Below are positions 17,034-27,264 of a DNA stretch of 64,000 nt, piece after piece (within the stretch, counting starts at the first letter, position 1; each line of letters opens with the position of its first letter). The notes under the pieces are model-generated. The model searched no databases. It saw nothing but the letters and a program-made list of their open reading frames with translations, and had not been told where the DNA came from. A program made the translations under genes and the position numbers. Source of the DNA: Aurantiochytrium sp. KH105 (Eukaryota; Sar; Bigyra; Thraustochytrida; Thraustochytriidae); NCBI GenBank assembly GCA_003116975.1, contig BGKB01000129.1:124001-188000 (forward strand), read 5' to 3'.

Positions 17034-17602
17034 NNNNNNNNNNNNNNNNNNNNNNNNNNNNNNNNNNNNNNNNNNNNNNNNNNNNNNNNNNNNNNNNNNN
17101 NNNNNNNNNNNNNNNNNNNNNNNNNNNNNNNNNNNNNNNNNNNNNNNNNNNNNNNNNNNNNNNNNNNNNNNNNNNNNNNNNNNNNNNNNNNNNNNNNNNN
17201 NNNNNNNNNNNNNNNNNNNNNNNNNNNNNNNNNNNNNNNNNNNNNNNNNNNNNNNNNNNNNNNNNNNNNNNNNNNNNNNNNNNNNNNNNNNNNNNNNNNN
17301 NNNNNNNNNNNNNNNNNNNNNNNNNNNNNNNNNNNNNNNNNNNNNNNNNNNNNNNNNNNNNNNNNNNNNNNNNNNNNNNNNNNNNNNNNNNNNNNNNNNN
17401 NNNNNNNNNNNNNNNNNNNNNNNNNNNNNNNNNNNNNNNNNNNNNNNNNNNNNNNNNNNNNNNNNNNNNNNNNNNNNNNNNNNNNNNNNNNNNNNNNNNN
17501 NNNNNNNNNNNNNNNNNNNNNNNNNNNNNNNNNNNNNNNNNNNNNNNNNNNNNNNNNNNNNNNNNNNNNNNNNNNNNNNNNNNNNNNNNNNNNNNNNNNN
17601 NN
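17034..17602. other. Assembly gap (569 N)
   Basis: Run of 569 undetermined bases. Frames that cross it are meaningless, and a small gene or promoter element could be hidden in it. Confidence 1.
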
Positions 17603-18690
17603 GGCCTGGCTCAACCCGTAGTGTCGCCTGCTGAGGTGGAATGCGCGCGGGTAAGGGCACGAGCACGAGCACGTAGATAGTCTTCTCCGCAGAGGTGAAG
17701 CACTTGCTTGCTTTCGCGACGACAACGATAGCGAAGCGTGGAAAGGAGGTCGAAGCGACGATGACCAATACAAACGGCTGCTGGGGATGCAGTTGCTCAC
17801 AAAGGCAACGCGCGGAAACGCAGAAATATGCAACTTTAGGGAGTCTCGCGCACCCCTCTCCCGTCCAGTGAAGCTGCCGTCGCCACGCGCGCCGACGTGC
17901 GCGGCAACGCACAGACGGCTCCAAGCCACGTCGGGGCCATCGCTATCTGCTATCTCTTACCCGCCCGCTGCCGCATGCTGCAGCCTCTGGCCGACCGCAA
18001 CCCACCTGACGATACGGGGTCTCGAAATAGAAAACCCTCCTCAATGGGGAGGCCCGATCAGAACCAAACGGAACGAGCAAGCTGTTTATTGTCGCGAATG
18101 ATCAGATCCAACAAAAACTTGAAATTGACAGTGACAGTGACATGTGAATGAAGAACAAAAAATGTTCTCCTTCCTTTCTTTCTTGTTATTATCGCAAGAA
18201 GAAGGAGAAGGAGAAGAACGAAGGAAATAAAATTGCAATCACCACCCACGTCTTCTTCTTCTTCCATGGCTTCTCCTTCTCCGTCTTCTTCTTCTTCGAG
18301 TTGTTGTTGTTCTTCTTCTTGGAGCTCTGCCAGCCAGGTGGGGTGTATACCTCTGCGGCATAACGGAAGGAGGCGGGGAAGCTCGCGCGCATGCGACTGC
18401 GATTGCGTTTGCGAGAGCGACGCGGACGGAGGTCTGTCTTCTTGAGGCTGTGAGCGCGGTGAAGCGTTTCAGGGACGCAGGGCAGGCCTCATGGGATAGG
18501 AATCTTTGGTCACGATCCGCGACTAGTGGTGCGGCCACCAAAGTGGTGCTGCCTTCGCCGACCTTACTGTTAGTAGGAGTACGGCGAGGAAGCTTTGACC
18601 CACATCGCTGCACAAGTTTAGCGAAGCAGCTCTTGCATGCCTGGACAGTCGTCATGCATCATACGCCAGGTGTGGCCGTTATTCTCGTCA

Positions 18691-18720
18691 TCTCGTCTCG
18701 TCTCGTCTCGTCTCGTTTCG
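18691..18720. repeat. (TCTCG)n tandem repeat
   Basis: Five or six TCTCG pentamers, the last ones degenerate. Confidence 0.85.
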
Positions 18721-19005
18721 CGTCGTCTCGAGATCGCGGTGTCTGCAACCACATGATCGAGGTCAAGCAGCAGCATGAGCAGCATGAGTCGCAAGCGTTT
18801 TTCCCAAGCACGAACCAGCCAATTTGCTTTGTTATTAGGTCACCGTGAACAGTTGCAAAAAAGCCACAGCTTCGTCTCCCCGGCGTCCAAGCTCGACGGC
18901 CATTGCGGAGGAGCAACAGCAACAGCGACAGCGATACGAGCCACACCACCAGCGTACAGAACAAGCGAATTATTCGCAAGCGATGAGACACGCACCACGG
19001 CAGGA

Positions 19006-19030
19006 AGCTAGCTAGCTAGCTAGCTAGCTG
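19006..19030. repeat. (AGCT)n tandem repeat
   Basis: Six AGCT units in a row; self-complementary. Confidence 0.9.
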
Positions 19031-19434
19031 GCAGGCTGGCTGATGTGGTCCAGCCTGGCCTGGGCTGGCCTGGCACGTACGTAGCTGCAGCCCGAGTTTC
19101 TGCCTTCCACGGAATGCTGCGCTAGCCTGCCTGCTACAGCCCGATGGCCGCTGTGAGAAAAGGAGGAGCTGCGATGAACACGCGAGTTCTGCACCGGTTC
19201 CGCAGTAGATCTGCGCGTGCTTGTGAGCAGGAAGACACTGCGCCGTGCCAGACAGCAGGCAAGCAAGCTTGGTTTGGAAACCTTGGGATTGTGCGCGCTG
19301 TCGGGACCCCGCCTGCAGCGCGCACGGAGAACTCTTGCTCCCCGACGCTGCGCGCAGACAGCGCTCGCTGCGCCTCTTGCGGCTGAGCTTGTATAAGCGT
19401 CTGTGTGTAAATATACCTCCCCGACAACGCAACC

Positions 19435-21309
19435 ATGGCCCAAGCCGCCAAGGACATGCACCTCGCGGTGGCCTTGCTTGCAGAGACCAGACTCGACAGT
19501 GACGATGACGATGGCGACGAAAATAGCGACGACGATAACGACGACAAGAGCGACAACAGCAGCATGGGAAGAGGAGCGCATGTCGTAAATAGTGAACATG
19601 ACTTTTTCGCAAAAGATTTGTCAAACGCAGAACCGAGCGCCTTGGACCTCGAGTCGGGATACCCGCCCCATCACTCCTATACGGATGACTTGGGGCGCGC
19701 GCCAGTCCTAAGCAGCCCTCTTCTCAAGCTTCCTGATGAGGTGCTGCACCGTATCATAAGGATGACCGCAACGCGCGCAGGAGATCTCGCCCTCGTTGGT
19801 AGAGTGTGCAGGCGTCTGCGAGATGCCTCCCGCGACGACTTGCTGTGGAAGTGGGTCCTTTTGGAGCACCTCGGAGCCTCGAAACTACCGGTGCTGCGCA
19901 ATCATGTTGCAGGATGCGACCTTTGCGCCGATTCCGTCAAGCGTAAACACGCAATACGACGGCGACGAGTGCTTTCAAATGGAACGTGGCGCGACTGCAT
20001 GAAGCAGCAATCTCACGGCGAAGACGTGATCGACGTTTTGGGCTTTTACACCGATGGCGGGCACAGTGGTCAGATGAGCGGACCTGCGCAGCGAAACTGG
20101 GCCGGAACCGTCTTTCGGCCTGACAGCAAGTCATTTTATTGCAGTCAACGCAGCGCCAACGTCTTGTTGTGCGGTGTCGTTGCTGGCCCTTTGCGAGCAA
20201 ATTGCTCGCCGCACGAAGAGACGCTCGCGGAGCGCAAAGAAAACATGCGACGCAGGGCCCTCTTGGCCTGTCTCAAAGGATCATATTACAACATTAGCTC
20301 GCACCCGAACCTCCTTAACCGAGCCAGCACAGACGAGCTCGAGACGATGTTCACGCGCCTGGTGCAGAGTCCAGCTGGTCTCGACGTGCTCGTTTCGGCC
20401 AAATTCGGGTTGTACAATGTGTTCTCGATCCGCCGTCGCGCGCGAGAAGCCTATCGAAACGGACTGCAGCTCTTGCAACGCAAAATTATCCAAGAGACGG
20501 TGGCGAGTGTTGCCGCCGAAAACAGCGTCGTGCTTGACGGCGCAGCACGCGGAGACCGTCTGCTTTTCCACGACGCCTACCTCATGGGGGACACAGACGA
20601 TGAAGTTGTCCGTCCTGGAGTGTTTTTCCGCCACGCAAACCAGCGTCGTGATATTGCAGTAGTACGCCGGCTTGTCGTCGACCGCGACGGCAACTTTTCG
20701 TGTCCTGTAAATTGCGGCGTCATCTTCTTTGGGGACCCATCATCGTTACTCAGCCCGCAGGCAAATGGGGAGAACGGCACATATTCAGAAGAAGAGCTGG
20801 CTATCTCAGCTGCCGGTGGGGGTCAACCTGCACGAACGAGCAAAGAATCAGAATCATCCTCGAAAGACCGGTCTTGTGACGAGCAACATGAGTCCCAGGC
20901 CGCAGCTGCGAGGCTCGCAGATCGAGTCGCGGAGTTCAAGTCGCTTCCAAGTGTCTCGCTCTTTGACGACCTCGCGACCATCGAAGACGTCGAGGCCCTG
21001 TCAGATCAGGGCCTGCTCCCTCCTATTGCCGAAGTCCGCGTGCGTGGCTCAGTATGCTTGGTGATTTTTGATCGTCCTCGGCGTCGCTGCATAGAGGAAG
21101 AAGAAGACGGGCTTTATCCCGTCGTGTGGTTTGTTATGGCGCCAGGGACCTCGTGCGCGCAGCTCGACATACCTTTGCCTAAACCGCGACTTACAAGGCT
21201 TATTTGCGCAAAGCTTATTCGCTCGGAAAAACGGGTGTCCACGCTTGCGACCGTCAACGTGGACTGCGCTGGGATCTACGCCTTTGGCCACGTCTTGCGC
21301 CTGGCTTGA
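19435..21309 (+). CDS. F-box protein of unknown target
   Basis: 624 aa. After an Asp-rich N-terminus (residues 20-45), residues 93-146 form an F-box: LLKLPDEVLHRII, LALVGRVCRRLRD and LLWKWV, the segment that binds SKP1 in SCF ubiquitin ligases. The remaining 470 residues, which should bind the substrate, match no repeat family I recognise (no WD40, LRR or Kelch pattern). They contain a CDLC pair near 160 and an acidic, Ser-rich linker around 450-500. A later in-frame ATG (MGRGAHVV) is an alternative start. Tandem with the membrane protein genes downstream, in the same orientation. F-box call firm; role in the cell unknown. Confidence 0.8.
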   Translation: MAQAAKDMHLAVALLAETRLDSDDDDGDENSDDDNDDKSDNSSMGRGAHVVNSEHDFFAKDLSNAEPSALDLESGYPPHHSYTDDLGRAPVLSSPLLKLPDEVLHRIIRMTATRAGDLALVGRVCRRLRDASRDDLLWKWVLLEHLGASKLPVLRNHVAGCDLCADSVKRKHAIRRRRVLSNGTWRDCMKQQSHGEDVIDVLGFYTDGGHSGQMSGPAQRNWAGTVFRPDSKSFYCSQRSANVLLCGVVAGPLRANCSPHEETLAERKENMRRRALLACLKGSYYNISSHPNLLNRASTDELETMFTRLVQSPAGLDVLVSAKFGLYNVFSIRRRAREAYRNGLQLLQRKIIQETVASVAAENSVVLDGAARGDRLLFHDAYLMGDTDDEVVRPGVFFRHANQRRDIAVVRRLVVDRDGNFSCPVNCGVIFFGDPSSLLSPQANGENGTYSEEELAISAAGGGQPARTSKESESSSKDRSCDEQHESQAAAARLADRVAEFKSLPSVSLFDDLATIEDVEALSDQGLLPPIAEVRVRGSVCLVIFDRPRRRCIEEEEDGLYPVVWFVMAPGTSCAQLDIPLPKPRLTRLICAKLIRSEKRVSTLATVNVDCAGIYAFGHVLRLA

Positions 21310-21472
21310 GCGGGCTCTCAGCTGCCTCTGGGCTGCGTAAGCGGCTTCGGCGCGTTCACGCTCACGCCCGTCGACAGACATGGGCGGTATCATATCATTC
21401 CATCGGGCATCTGGTTTTTTCTTTTCGACAACAGAACTACTTCACCACACGCGTGGCCGTGCGTGTGGCGCG

Positions 21473-22852
21473 ATGCCGCCGGGGCTTGAGATGGTCAGTT
21501 TAATCGAGGATGGGGCACGTGGCGCGACCGAATCCGCGCAAGGAGAAGACGAACTTGCGCAAGGAGGAGACGACTCGTATGATGAAGAACCTTGCGAGAA
21601 ACGCACACAAGAGGGAAAAAGAGGGCGGGAAAAATACACCTGGAGGCTCGTTGGGCTGGTTTTCCTTGTGGCTACTGTTGTGACGGGCCTGGTGAGTGTT
21701 CTTGGCCCCGCGACGGTAGAAGACCCCCTTTTCACGACACTCGGTGACTCGAACCCTGATGAGCCGAGTTATGGAGAGCTTGTTGTGGCGGTACCAGCAG
21801 GCATGAATATTTGCGAAGTGAGCGCTGTTGCAAGCGACAGAGAACCAATTAAAGTTGTCGGGGGTGACGTCGCATTCGATGGAGATCCTTTTACATGTGT
21901 GCCTTCAAACTCTTCCGAGTACAAGCACACCGCGAGATACGAAAAGAAAAACAAGATCAATCAAATCTACGTGCGCACGACCCAGAGCATTGAGAGCGGG
22001 CGTCTGCAAGTCTACGTTGATGGATTGCGCTTTCCAGACAGTGACATTTTTACCTACCAACATGTAATTAGCATTAGCGGCCCGGCAGAAGCAATGTACT
22101 CCTCGGATGAGTGTAAAGAGAACGCGCTTCAAATCGCAGAAGTCAAGGTAAACGTCAGCACAGGCAGCGGAAGTTTAGTTGCGATTGCCGCCACCTCCGA
22201 AGAAGGGCAGCACCCCGCAATACTTGCAGCCGACGGGGACTTCACCACCTTTTTCCTTTCGGCTAATATCGTCGGTACAAGGTGGACTGCTGGTGTGCTT
22301 GGGGCGGTCGTGGAGCGGATTGAAATCTATCCTCGCCTCGATCGGTGTCAAGGGCGAATGGACAAGATCAAGGTGGAGCTTGATGGCATCGACGTTACAA
22401 ACACAGACACGACAGCTATTGCCAATGTCCTCAGGTTTGAGCAAAGTGTAACATGGAACAAGAGAGGATGTGCTGGCGAGGAAGCATTCATTACACTTTG
22501 CAACGTTCAGGTCCGCGACGAGATGTCCGGCAAAGAAATAAAACTTTTTCATGCACAGCAGGTCTCCACCTACCTGGGCAGACATGCATCTCTCGCCATT
22601 GATGGAATTGTGGATGGAATACCGACAAAAGGGCATTGTGCGCACTCAAATCAGGCCAAGCTTGCTTGGTGGGCCGCTTACTTTTTCGAGAGTCCCATCT
22701 TTGCCAAGGTTACCTGGTCGCAGCGTAAAGAGAACGTCGTGAGGATGCATTGTGTTGATGGGCGAATGTGGAACACCCATGTGTGGATTAATCGAAAAGA
22801 CATTACCTTGACGCAGCAGAATAATTGGGTTCGTCTCGTGAAGTCATCGTGA
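21473..22852 (+). CDS. Type II single-pass membrane protein with lectin-like (F5/8C or fucolectin-like) domains, copy 1
   Basis: 459 aa from the ATG at 21473 (an ATG at 21380 or 21491 is also possible). An acidic, hydrophilic N-terminus with GGDDSYDEE is followed by basic residues and one hydrophobic segment (about 59-79, LVGLVFLVATVVTGLVSVLG), then a large Cys-containing region with no second hydrophobic segment, so a type II topology is likely. Two beta-sandwich-like units follow: one around VAIAATSEEGQHPAILAADG and a C-terminal one around QQVSTYLGRHASLAIDG with GHCAH and AWWAAYF. The latter resembles the start of fucolectin or discoidin-like domains (SSTYYG..A..AIDGN, WW.V.L), suggesting sugar binding. 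Paralogous to the next gene. Function is inference from fold pattern. Confidence 0.8.
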   Translation: MPPGLEMVSLIEDGARGATESAQGEDELAQGGDDSYDEEPCEKRTQEGKRGREKYTWRLVGLVFLVATVVTGLVSVLGPATVEDPLFTTLGDSNPDEPSYGELVVAVPAGMNICEVSAVASDREPIKVVGGDVAFDGDPFTCVPSNSSEYKHTARYEKKNKINQIYVRTTQSIESGRLQVYVDGLRFPDSDIFTYQHVISISGPAEAMYSSDECKENALQIAEVKVNVSTGSGSLVAIAATSEEGQHPAILAADGDFTTFFLSANIVGTRWTAGVLGAVVERIEIYPRLDRCQGRMDKIKVELDGIDVTNTDTTAIANVLRFEQSVTWNKRGCAGEEAFITLCNVQVRDEMSGKEIKLFHAQQVSTYLGRHASLAIDGIVDGIPTKGHCAHSNQAKLAWWAAYFFESPIFAKVTWSQRKENVVRMHCVDGRMWNTHVWINRKDITLTQQNNWVRLVKSS

Positions 22853-23070
22853 AAAGACCTGATCCCCTTTTATTTGTGGTTTTAGCGAGGTTTTTTAATT
22901 TTTTTTGTGTATTAGGCCTATTGATTTTTTATTTGCCAGTGTTGGATTGATTGATACCTGATTGATTGACACTGTGAATACTTGATTGATTGATTGTGCA
23001 AACAAGGATGATCTTTGCACCTAGCTACCATGGCTAGTCAACTCTGCACCTGGTCTGCGCTGATGTGGAG

Positions 23071-24426
23071 ATGAGCATTATTGACAACAAAACTGCTTCA
23101 CCTCGACACGCTGGCACGATGGTGGTGATGAGGAGAGACCGGGCCAATGAGAATGGCGCACGGGGCGAGGGCCAACATGCGCAAGGAGGAGACGACTCGT
23201 ACGACGAGGGAGGGATGAGATTCACTCCACAGCAAGCGAGTAGGGGCTCCGGAGGCTGTTGTAGCTGGACGCTTAGTATGGCGGGCCTGGCTATTTTTGT
23301 CGCCGCGCTGGTATCCTGGATGGCCGATAGCTTGAACCCGAGTTATGGACAGCTTGTTGTGGTGGTGCCGGCAGGCATAAGTATCTGCGAGGTGAGCGCG
23401 ATGTCTCGAAGCGGCGAAAATGTACCCATCAAAGTTGTCGAAGATAACGTCGCATTCGATGGAAATGCTTTCACGTGTGCGCCTTCAAGCTCTTTCGAGT
23501 CCAAGCACACCGTGACATACCAAAAAAGTAAATGGATCCAGAGTTTCTATGTGCGCACGACTCATGCCTTTAAAAGCGGGCTTTTACAAATTTCTGTCGA
23601 CGGGTTACGATTTCCAGACGAAAATATTATAGGCTATCAGAATGTTGTCAGCATTAGTTCCACGGGAAAAGCGATTTACTCTCGGGATGATTGCGATGAG
23701 AATGCGCTCCAAATCGCAGAAGTAAAGGTAGATGTTAGCTCGGGCAGCGGTAAGCTTATTGCGATGTCCGCCACGTCTGTAGATCGGTATCACCCCGCAT
23801 ATCTTGCAACCGATGGGGACATTAACACCTTTTTTTCCTCGGCTAATACACCCGGAGCAACGTGGAGTGCCGGTGTGCTCGGAGCAGCCGTGGAGCGGAT
23901 TGAAATCTATCCTCGCTTCGATCGGTGTCAAGGGGGAATGGACAAGATCAAGGTAGAGGTTAATGGCATCGATGTGACGAACTCGAAGATGACAGCTGTT
24001 GCCAATGTTCTCAGGTTCGAGCAAAGTGTGACATGGAACGACAGAGGATGTCCTGGCGAGAAAGCATTCATTGTACTTTGCAACGTTCAGGTTCACGTCG
24101 GGATGTTCAGCAAGGAGATGAAACTTTTACATGCACAGCAGGTCTCCACCTACCAGGGCAGGCATGCATCTCTGGCCACTGATGGAGTCGTGGATGGAAT
24201 ACCGACAAAAGGGCACTGTGCGCATACGAATCAGGCCAAGCTTGCCTGGTGGGCCGCTTATTTCTTTGGGGATCCCAAGTCTGCCAAGGTCACTTGGTCA
24301 CAGCGAAAAGAGAATGTGGTGAGGACACCATGTGTTGACGGGCGGATGTGGAACACTCATGTGTTGATCAATGAAAAGGATGTCACCTCGACCTACCAAA
24401 ATAACTGGGTTCGTCTCATGAAGTGA
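23071..24426 (+). CDS. Type II single-pass membrane protein with lectin-like domains, copy 2 (tandem paralog)
   Basis: 451 aa from the first true ATG at 23071. Same layout as the gene just upstream: acidic N-terminus with GGDDSYDEG, one membrane segment (about 70-90), ectodomain with conserved NPSYGQLVVVVPAG, ERIEIYPRFDRCQGGMDKIKVEV and QQVSTYQGRHASLATDG, and the GHCAH/AWWAAYF motif in the last third. Cysteine positions in the ectodomain are conserved between the copies, while the linker just after the membrane segment is shortened here. The pair arose by tandem duplication and has diverged at many amino acids, so both copies have probably been kept by selection. Possibly cell-surface carbohydrate-binding proteins; unproven. 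Confidence 0.8.
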   Translation: MSIIDNKTASPRHAGTMVVMRRDRANENGARGEGQHAQGGDDSYDEGGMRFTPQQASRGSGGCCSWTLSMAGLAIFVAALVSWMADSLNPSYGQLVVVVPAGISICEVSAMSRSGENVPIKVVEDNVAFDGNAFTCAPSSSFESKHTVTYQKSKWIQSFYVRTTHAFKSGLLQISVDGLRFPDENIIGYQNVVSISSTGKAIYSRDDCDENALQIAEVKVDVSSGSGKLIAMSATSVDRYHPAYLATDGDINTFFSSANTPGATWSAGVLGAAVERIEIYPRFDRCQGGMDKIKVEVNGIDVTNSKMTAVANVLRFEQSVTWNDRGCPGEKAFIVLCNVQVHVGMFSKEMKLLHAQQVSTYQGRHASLATDGVVDGIPTKGHCAHTNQAKLAWWAAYFFGDPKSAKVTWSQRKENVVRTPCVDGRMWNTHVLINEKDVTSTYQNNWVRLMK

Positions 24427-24435
24427 AAGTAATGG

Positions 24436-24492
24436 AAGGTCTTGTTTGCTTGTTTCTTTGTTTGTTTGTTTCTTTGTTTGTTTGTTTGTTTA
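24436..24492. repeat. TTTG/TTTC short tandem repeat in 3' flank
   Basis: Repeated GTTT tetramers with scattered CTTT units, just after the second lectin-like gene. Confidence 0.8.
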
Positions 24493-24629
24493 TACGCTAC
24501 GTGAACAAGGATGACCGATGCACCTTGGTATGTTTGCTTTGTTGTGGACATGAGTGGGCATCCTCGAATAGCAACGTAAGGGTCATGGTATTGCATCGTG
24601 TGTTTCAGAGATTGAGCGTTGAGCTCACG

Positions 24630-25739
24630 TCAATAACAATTTGAGTTAGGTGGTGCCTGGACGTAGAAATTATGGGCTCGCGTGAGCGCGCCCGGCCCGG
24701 GCGGAGAAGGCCTTTGATTTGGTGTGGGTGGCTTTGCTTTTTCGCGAGCGGAGTCGTGCACACGGTGGCTCATTGCAGTCGTTGGCGCGTCTGCACGCAC
24801 GCGCGCCAAGGCGTCAAGGATGAGCTTGCCCTCGCGATGTGCAGCAGATCCAGGCGGCGCGCAGTTGGCTTGCAGCAACATTTGTCGCCTGTGCGAGGCA
24901 ATTATGAGTGGGACGGTGAGCTGCTGGCCGGACGCCTCGGGAGGGCCTCCCGAGAGGAGCTCAAAGAAGGATGCCATTCGCGCCTGAGCTTCGCAGCGTA
25001 ATGCGTCCTCGACGGCGCGGCCATCGACAGTGACGGCGCGTCGTGGCCTAGGACTCTGCTGCGCACGCTGGCGATTTCGCCGCGAAGGCCGGGACGGAGC
25101 AGCATGTGCGCGTTCAACCTGGGTGGAAACCTCTTTGCGCTGCAAAACTTGGAATAGATCGTTGAGCGTGATGCTGGGATCATCGTCTTCTTTTTCGCCA
25201 AGGGCGACGCCAAGCAAATTGATGACATCGTTCCGCGTTCGAGCAAGTCCTACCGAGATCAGCGGGTCTAGCAAATCGTCCACACCGACAGTGCCGTCCG
25301 CGGCGCAATCCAGAGAGCGGAACCACATGCGCATCTTTTGCAACTGCGCTCGCTGCACGAGGGGCTCGGGTCCTTTGCCACGACGATGCATCCAGCGTGC
25401 TTGCCAGTACGCTGCTTCGCCATCAATTGGTTCAATGTCTGCAAGAGCGTCATGAACGCGGCGGCGGTCCTTGCAACAAGAAATCTCGGTCACCAGCCTG
25501 TTGCGCGCAATTACCGCAATTCGCGCCAACTCTTTTTCGTGCTCCTTTCGTTGCTCCTGGCACGATCTTGGCTGACGCCCCAGACGAGAGATTCCCTTCC
25601 TTTTGTCGCCATTGTCCTCGTCATCCTCTTCGAGCCCCGGTCGCTGCGGCAGCTGTGGCTTGCGCGCCGCTGCAAAGTGGTGTTTCCTCTTGCTGCGCTC
25701 ATGCTTTGCGCGCAGCGTGTGCAAACCAAGAGTCGTCAT
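24630..25739 (-). CDS. Uncharacterised protein with EF-hand-like helical pair
   Basis: 369 aa from the ATG at 25739. The N-terminal third is highly charged (KRKHH, EEDDEDNGDKRK). At about 135-205 sits an EF-hand-like pair: MRMWFRSLDCAADGTVGVDDLLDPLISVG followed by a second helix and SITLNDLFQVLQR. The first loop (DCAADGTVGVDD) keeps Asp, Asp, Gly and a final Asp, so it may bind calcium; the second is degenerate. The C-terminal part contains a helix (EDALRCEAQARMASFFELL) and a Pro-rich end. I do not recognise a named family. The stop codon is about 200 bp from the end of the lectin-like gene on the other strand (convergent). Confidence 0.7.
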   Translation of the reverse strand: MTTLGLHTLRAKHERSKRKHHFAAARKPQLPQRPGLEEDDEDNGDKRKGISRLGRQPRSCQEQRKEHEKELARIAVIARNRLVTEISCCKDRRRVHDALADIEPIDGEAAYWQARWMHRRGKGPEPLVQRAQLQKMRMWFRSLDCAADGTVGVDDLLDPLISVGLARTRNDVINLLGVALGEKEDDDPSITLNDLFQVLQRKEVSTQVERAHAAPSRPSRRNRQRAQQSPRPRRAVTVDGRAVEDALRCEAQARMASFFELLSGGPPEASGQQLTVPLIIASHRRQMLLQANCAPPGSAAHREGKLILDALARVRADAPTTAMSHRVHDSAREKAKPPTPNQRPSPPGPGALTRAHNFYVQAPPNSNCY

Positions 25740-26283
25740 GAACAGCAAGTGCGCGGCTGCGCTTGAGATCGCGAGGGAGAGGGAGAGAAGGCGAAGAAGA
25801 GCGCACGTCCGTCTGCCACGTCACACGCATGCGCGCGCGCGCGCGCGCGAACGCGCGAGCTCAATCGCCACTGCTTCGGAAACCGTGACTGCTCAGCTAG
25901 GCAAGGCCAGCCGAATGGACCCAACTTGAGAGCGCGGACCCCCCAAGGGACACCCTCCATGTGTACCTCTCATCTGCACGAAGTCAAGCCGAGAGAGGCA
26001 AAGAAGCGCTAAGCCGAGACAAACAAGCGCCAGCTGAGAGGACACTTTCTCGTTTGAGAGACGAAATAATTAATTTAGAGCTGAGTTTGGTTCCTTTTTG
26101 GGGGTAGATTTAGCTTGCCATGTGTTGGCACGATGGATAGGTGGGAAAAATTGAGTGAGTGAATGCATCACAAGATGTGACTCCTTGACTTGCCTTGTCT
26201 TTGATTGACTCAGTTGGTTGGTCTTGTCTCGTCTTGTCTTGTCTTGCATCTTTTCCGGCCTTTTGGCCGCATGGTCAAAGTTG
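25740..26283. other. Intergenic between EF-hand-like gene and polyprenol reductase
   Basis: Includes a (GC)n run at 25831-25849 and a (CTTGT)n run near 26219-26246. No gene seen. It should hold the promoter of the EF-hand-like gene and the 3' end of the reductase. Confidence 0.5.
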
Positions 26284-27264
26284 TCAGAGAATAAAGGGTA
26301 CAACAGCCTTGCGCTCCGCAGGGTAATCATCAAACTTCGCCTTGTACCATGCATGCGAACGCAGCGCCGTAAGTCCCAAATTAAGGCAAACAAAGACAAA
26401 GGCGAGCCACAACGAAAGATTGACAGAATCCATGAGTGCAAAGCCGAGATAAATGAGCATCTCCAAAAAGTAGTGAGGACATGACACCAAGGCAAAGAGT
26501 CTGCCCTGAGGCACCCGGTAGACGCTACATCCAGAAGCTGCTGTGGATTCGGTAGGTCGCAAGCCGGCAAGGATGCGGTGCGTCTGGTGCTGCTCGTACA
26601 TGCCCAACGCGAAAAGCGCAACGCCGAGCCAAAAAACCGGGTTCCACACCTCGGAGTCGGCGTCGTAGAACTCGTCCACGGGGCGGTAAAGCGAAGACTC
26701 AACAACAATGCTCCAGCCAAAGGCAAGATAAAAGGTAATGCCGATGATGTAGCCGAAGATGTGCATTTGCGCATTTGGATTCGGTCGAAAGAGACGGTCT
26801 TCCTCATGAACGCGGCGCAGGCCTTGAAGCGCGAGCAAGACAAGCATCGTCGTCGAGCGCTGCCAGCCCGTGACCACAGGAGGATGCCAGTCCGAAGCGC
26901 AGACTGCAAGACCGGTGAACTCGCGCAAGACCCCTTGGTCCGAGATGAGCCCTTCCGCCCATTGCTGCACGACAGCATCCCAGCGTGAGTACGTCGCCAC
27001 GGTGAGCATGACCGCCCACCGCCAGCAGACGGCGTAAAAGTGAGCAAAGTAGCGCTTGGGCACCATCCACGCTCGCGTCCGTTGCACGAAGCCCTTGTGG
27101 CCCTTCTTCCCCTCGCCCGCAGCGCTCTGTCCGCGCAGCTTGCCGTAGCGGCTCAGGTCTGCCGCGGGCGTCCAGCACGCCGCCACCAGCGTCACCCCGA
27201 TGGCCAGGAGCCAGTACGCCTGGGCGAGCAGGGCGCCCAGGTGCGCGCACCCGACCAGCTCCAT
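26284..27264 (-). CDS. Polyprenol reductase / steroid 5-alpha-reductase family (SRD5A3/DFG10-like)
   Basis: 326 aa, multipass membrane protein. SRD5A3/DFG10 enzymes reduce polyprenol to dolichol in the ER, feeding N-glycosylation. Evidence: several hydrophobic helices; the central segment with LLALQGLRRVHEEDRLF, equivalent to the family's QxxRRxxE motif; PNAQMHIFGYIIGITFY; and the C-terminal domain with YRVPQGRLFALVSCPHYFLEMLIYLGFAL and a late WYKAKFDDYPAERKAVVPFIL-like ending, matching the family (P.G..F..VSCPHY..E...Y). Start chosen at the ATG at 27264, immediately before a hydrophobic segment; upstream codons are Arg/Ala-rich. Divergent from myotubularin. Other steroid-5-alpha-reductase subfamilies fit less well because of the long N-terminal region and the HEEDRLF motif. 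Confidence 0.9.
   Translation of the reverse strand: MELVGCAHLGALLAQAYWLLAIGVTLVAACWTPAADLSRYGKLRGQSAAGEGKKGHKGFVQRTRAWMVPKRYFAHFYAVCWRWAVMLTVATYSRWDAVVQQWAEGLISDQGVLREFTGLAVCASDWHPPVVTGWQRSTTMLVLLALQGLRRVHEEDRLFRPNPNAQMHIFGYIIGITFYLAFGWSIVVESSLYRPVDEFYDADSEVWNPVFWLGVALFALGMYEQHQTHRILAGLRPTESTAASGCSVYRVPQGRLFALVSCPHYFLEMLIYLGFALMDSVNLSLWLAFVFVCLNLGLTALRSHAWYKAKFDDYPAERKAVVPFIL

Larger units (their letters stand above)
17603..19434. other. Intergenic region upstream of the F-box gene
   Basis: 1.8 kb with no gene I can support. It contains CTT/GAA-rich tracts (18170-18320), a (TCTCG)n tract (18691-18720) and an (AGCT)n tract (19006-19030). A TATA-like TATAAG at 19392 lies about 40 nt before the F-box gene ATG and could be its core promoter, but this rests on one short match. 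Confidence 0.5.

Noticed and set aside
16767-17929. Long frames crossing the N gap
   Set aside because: They exist only because undetermined bases contain no stops.
19435-21309. FBXO21-like YccV (hemimethylated-DNA-binding) domain in the F-box protein
   Set aside because: A beta-rich segment near 400-440 loosely suggested it, but the conserved YccV residues are not visible.
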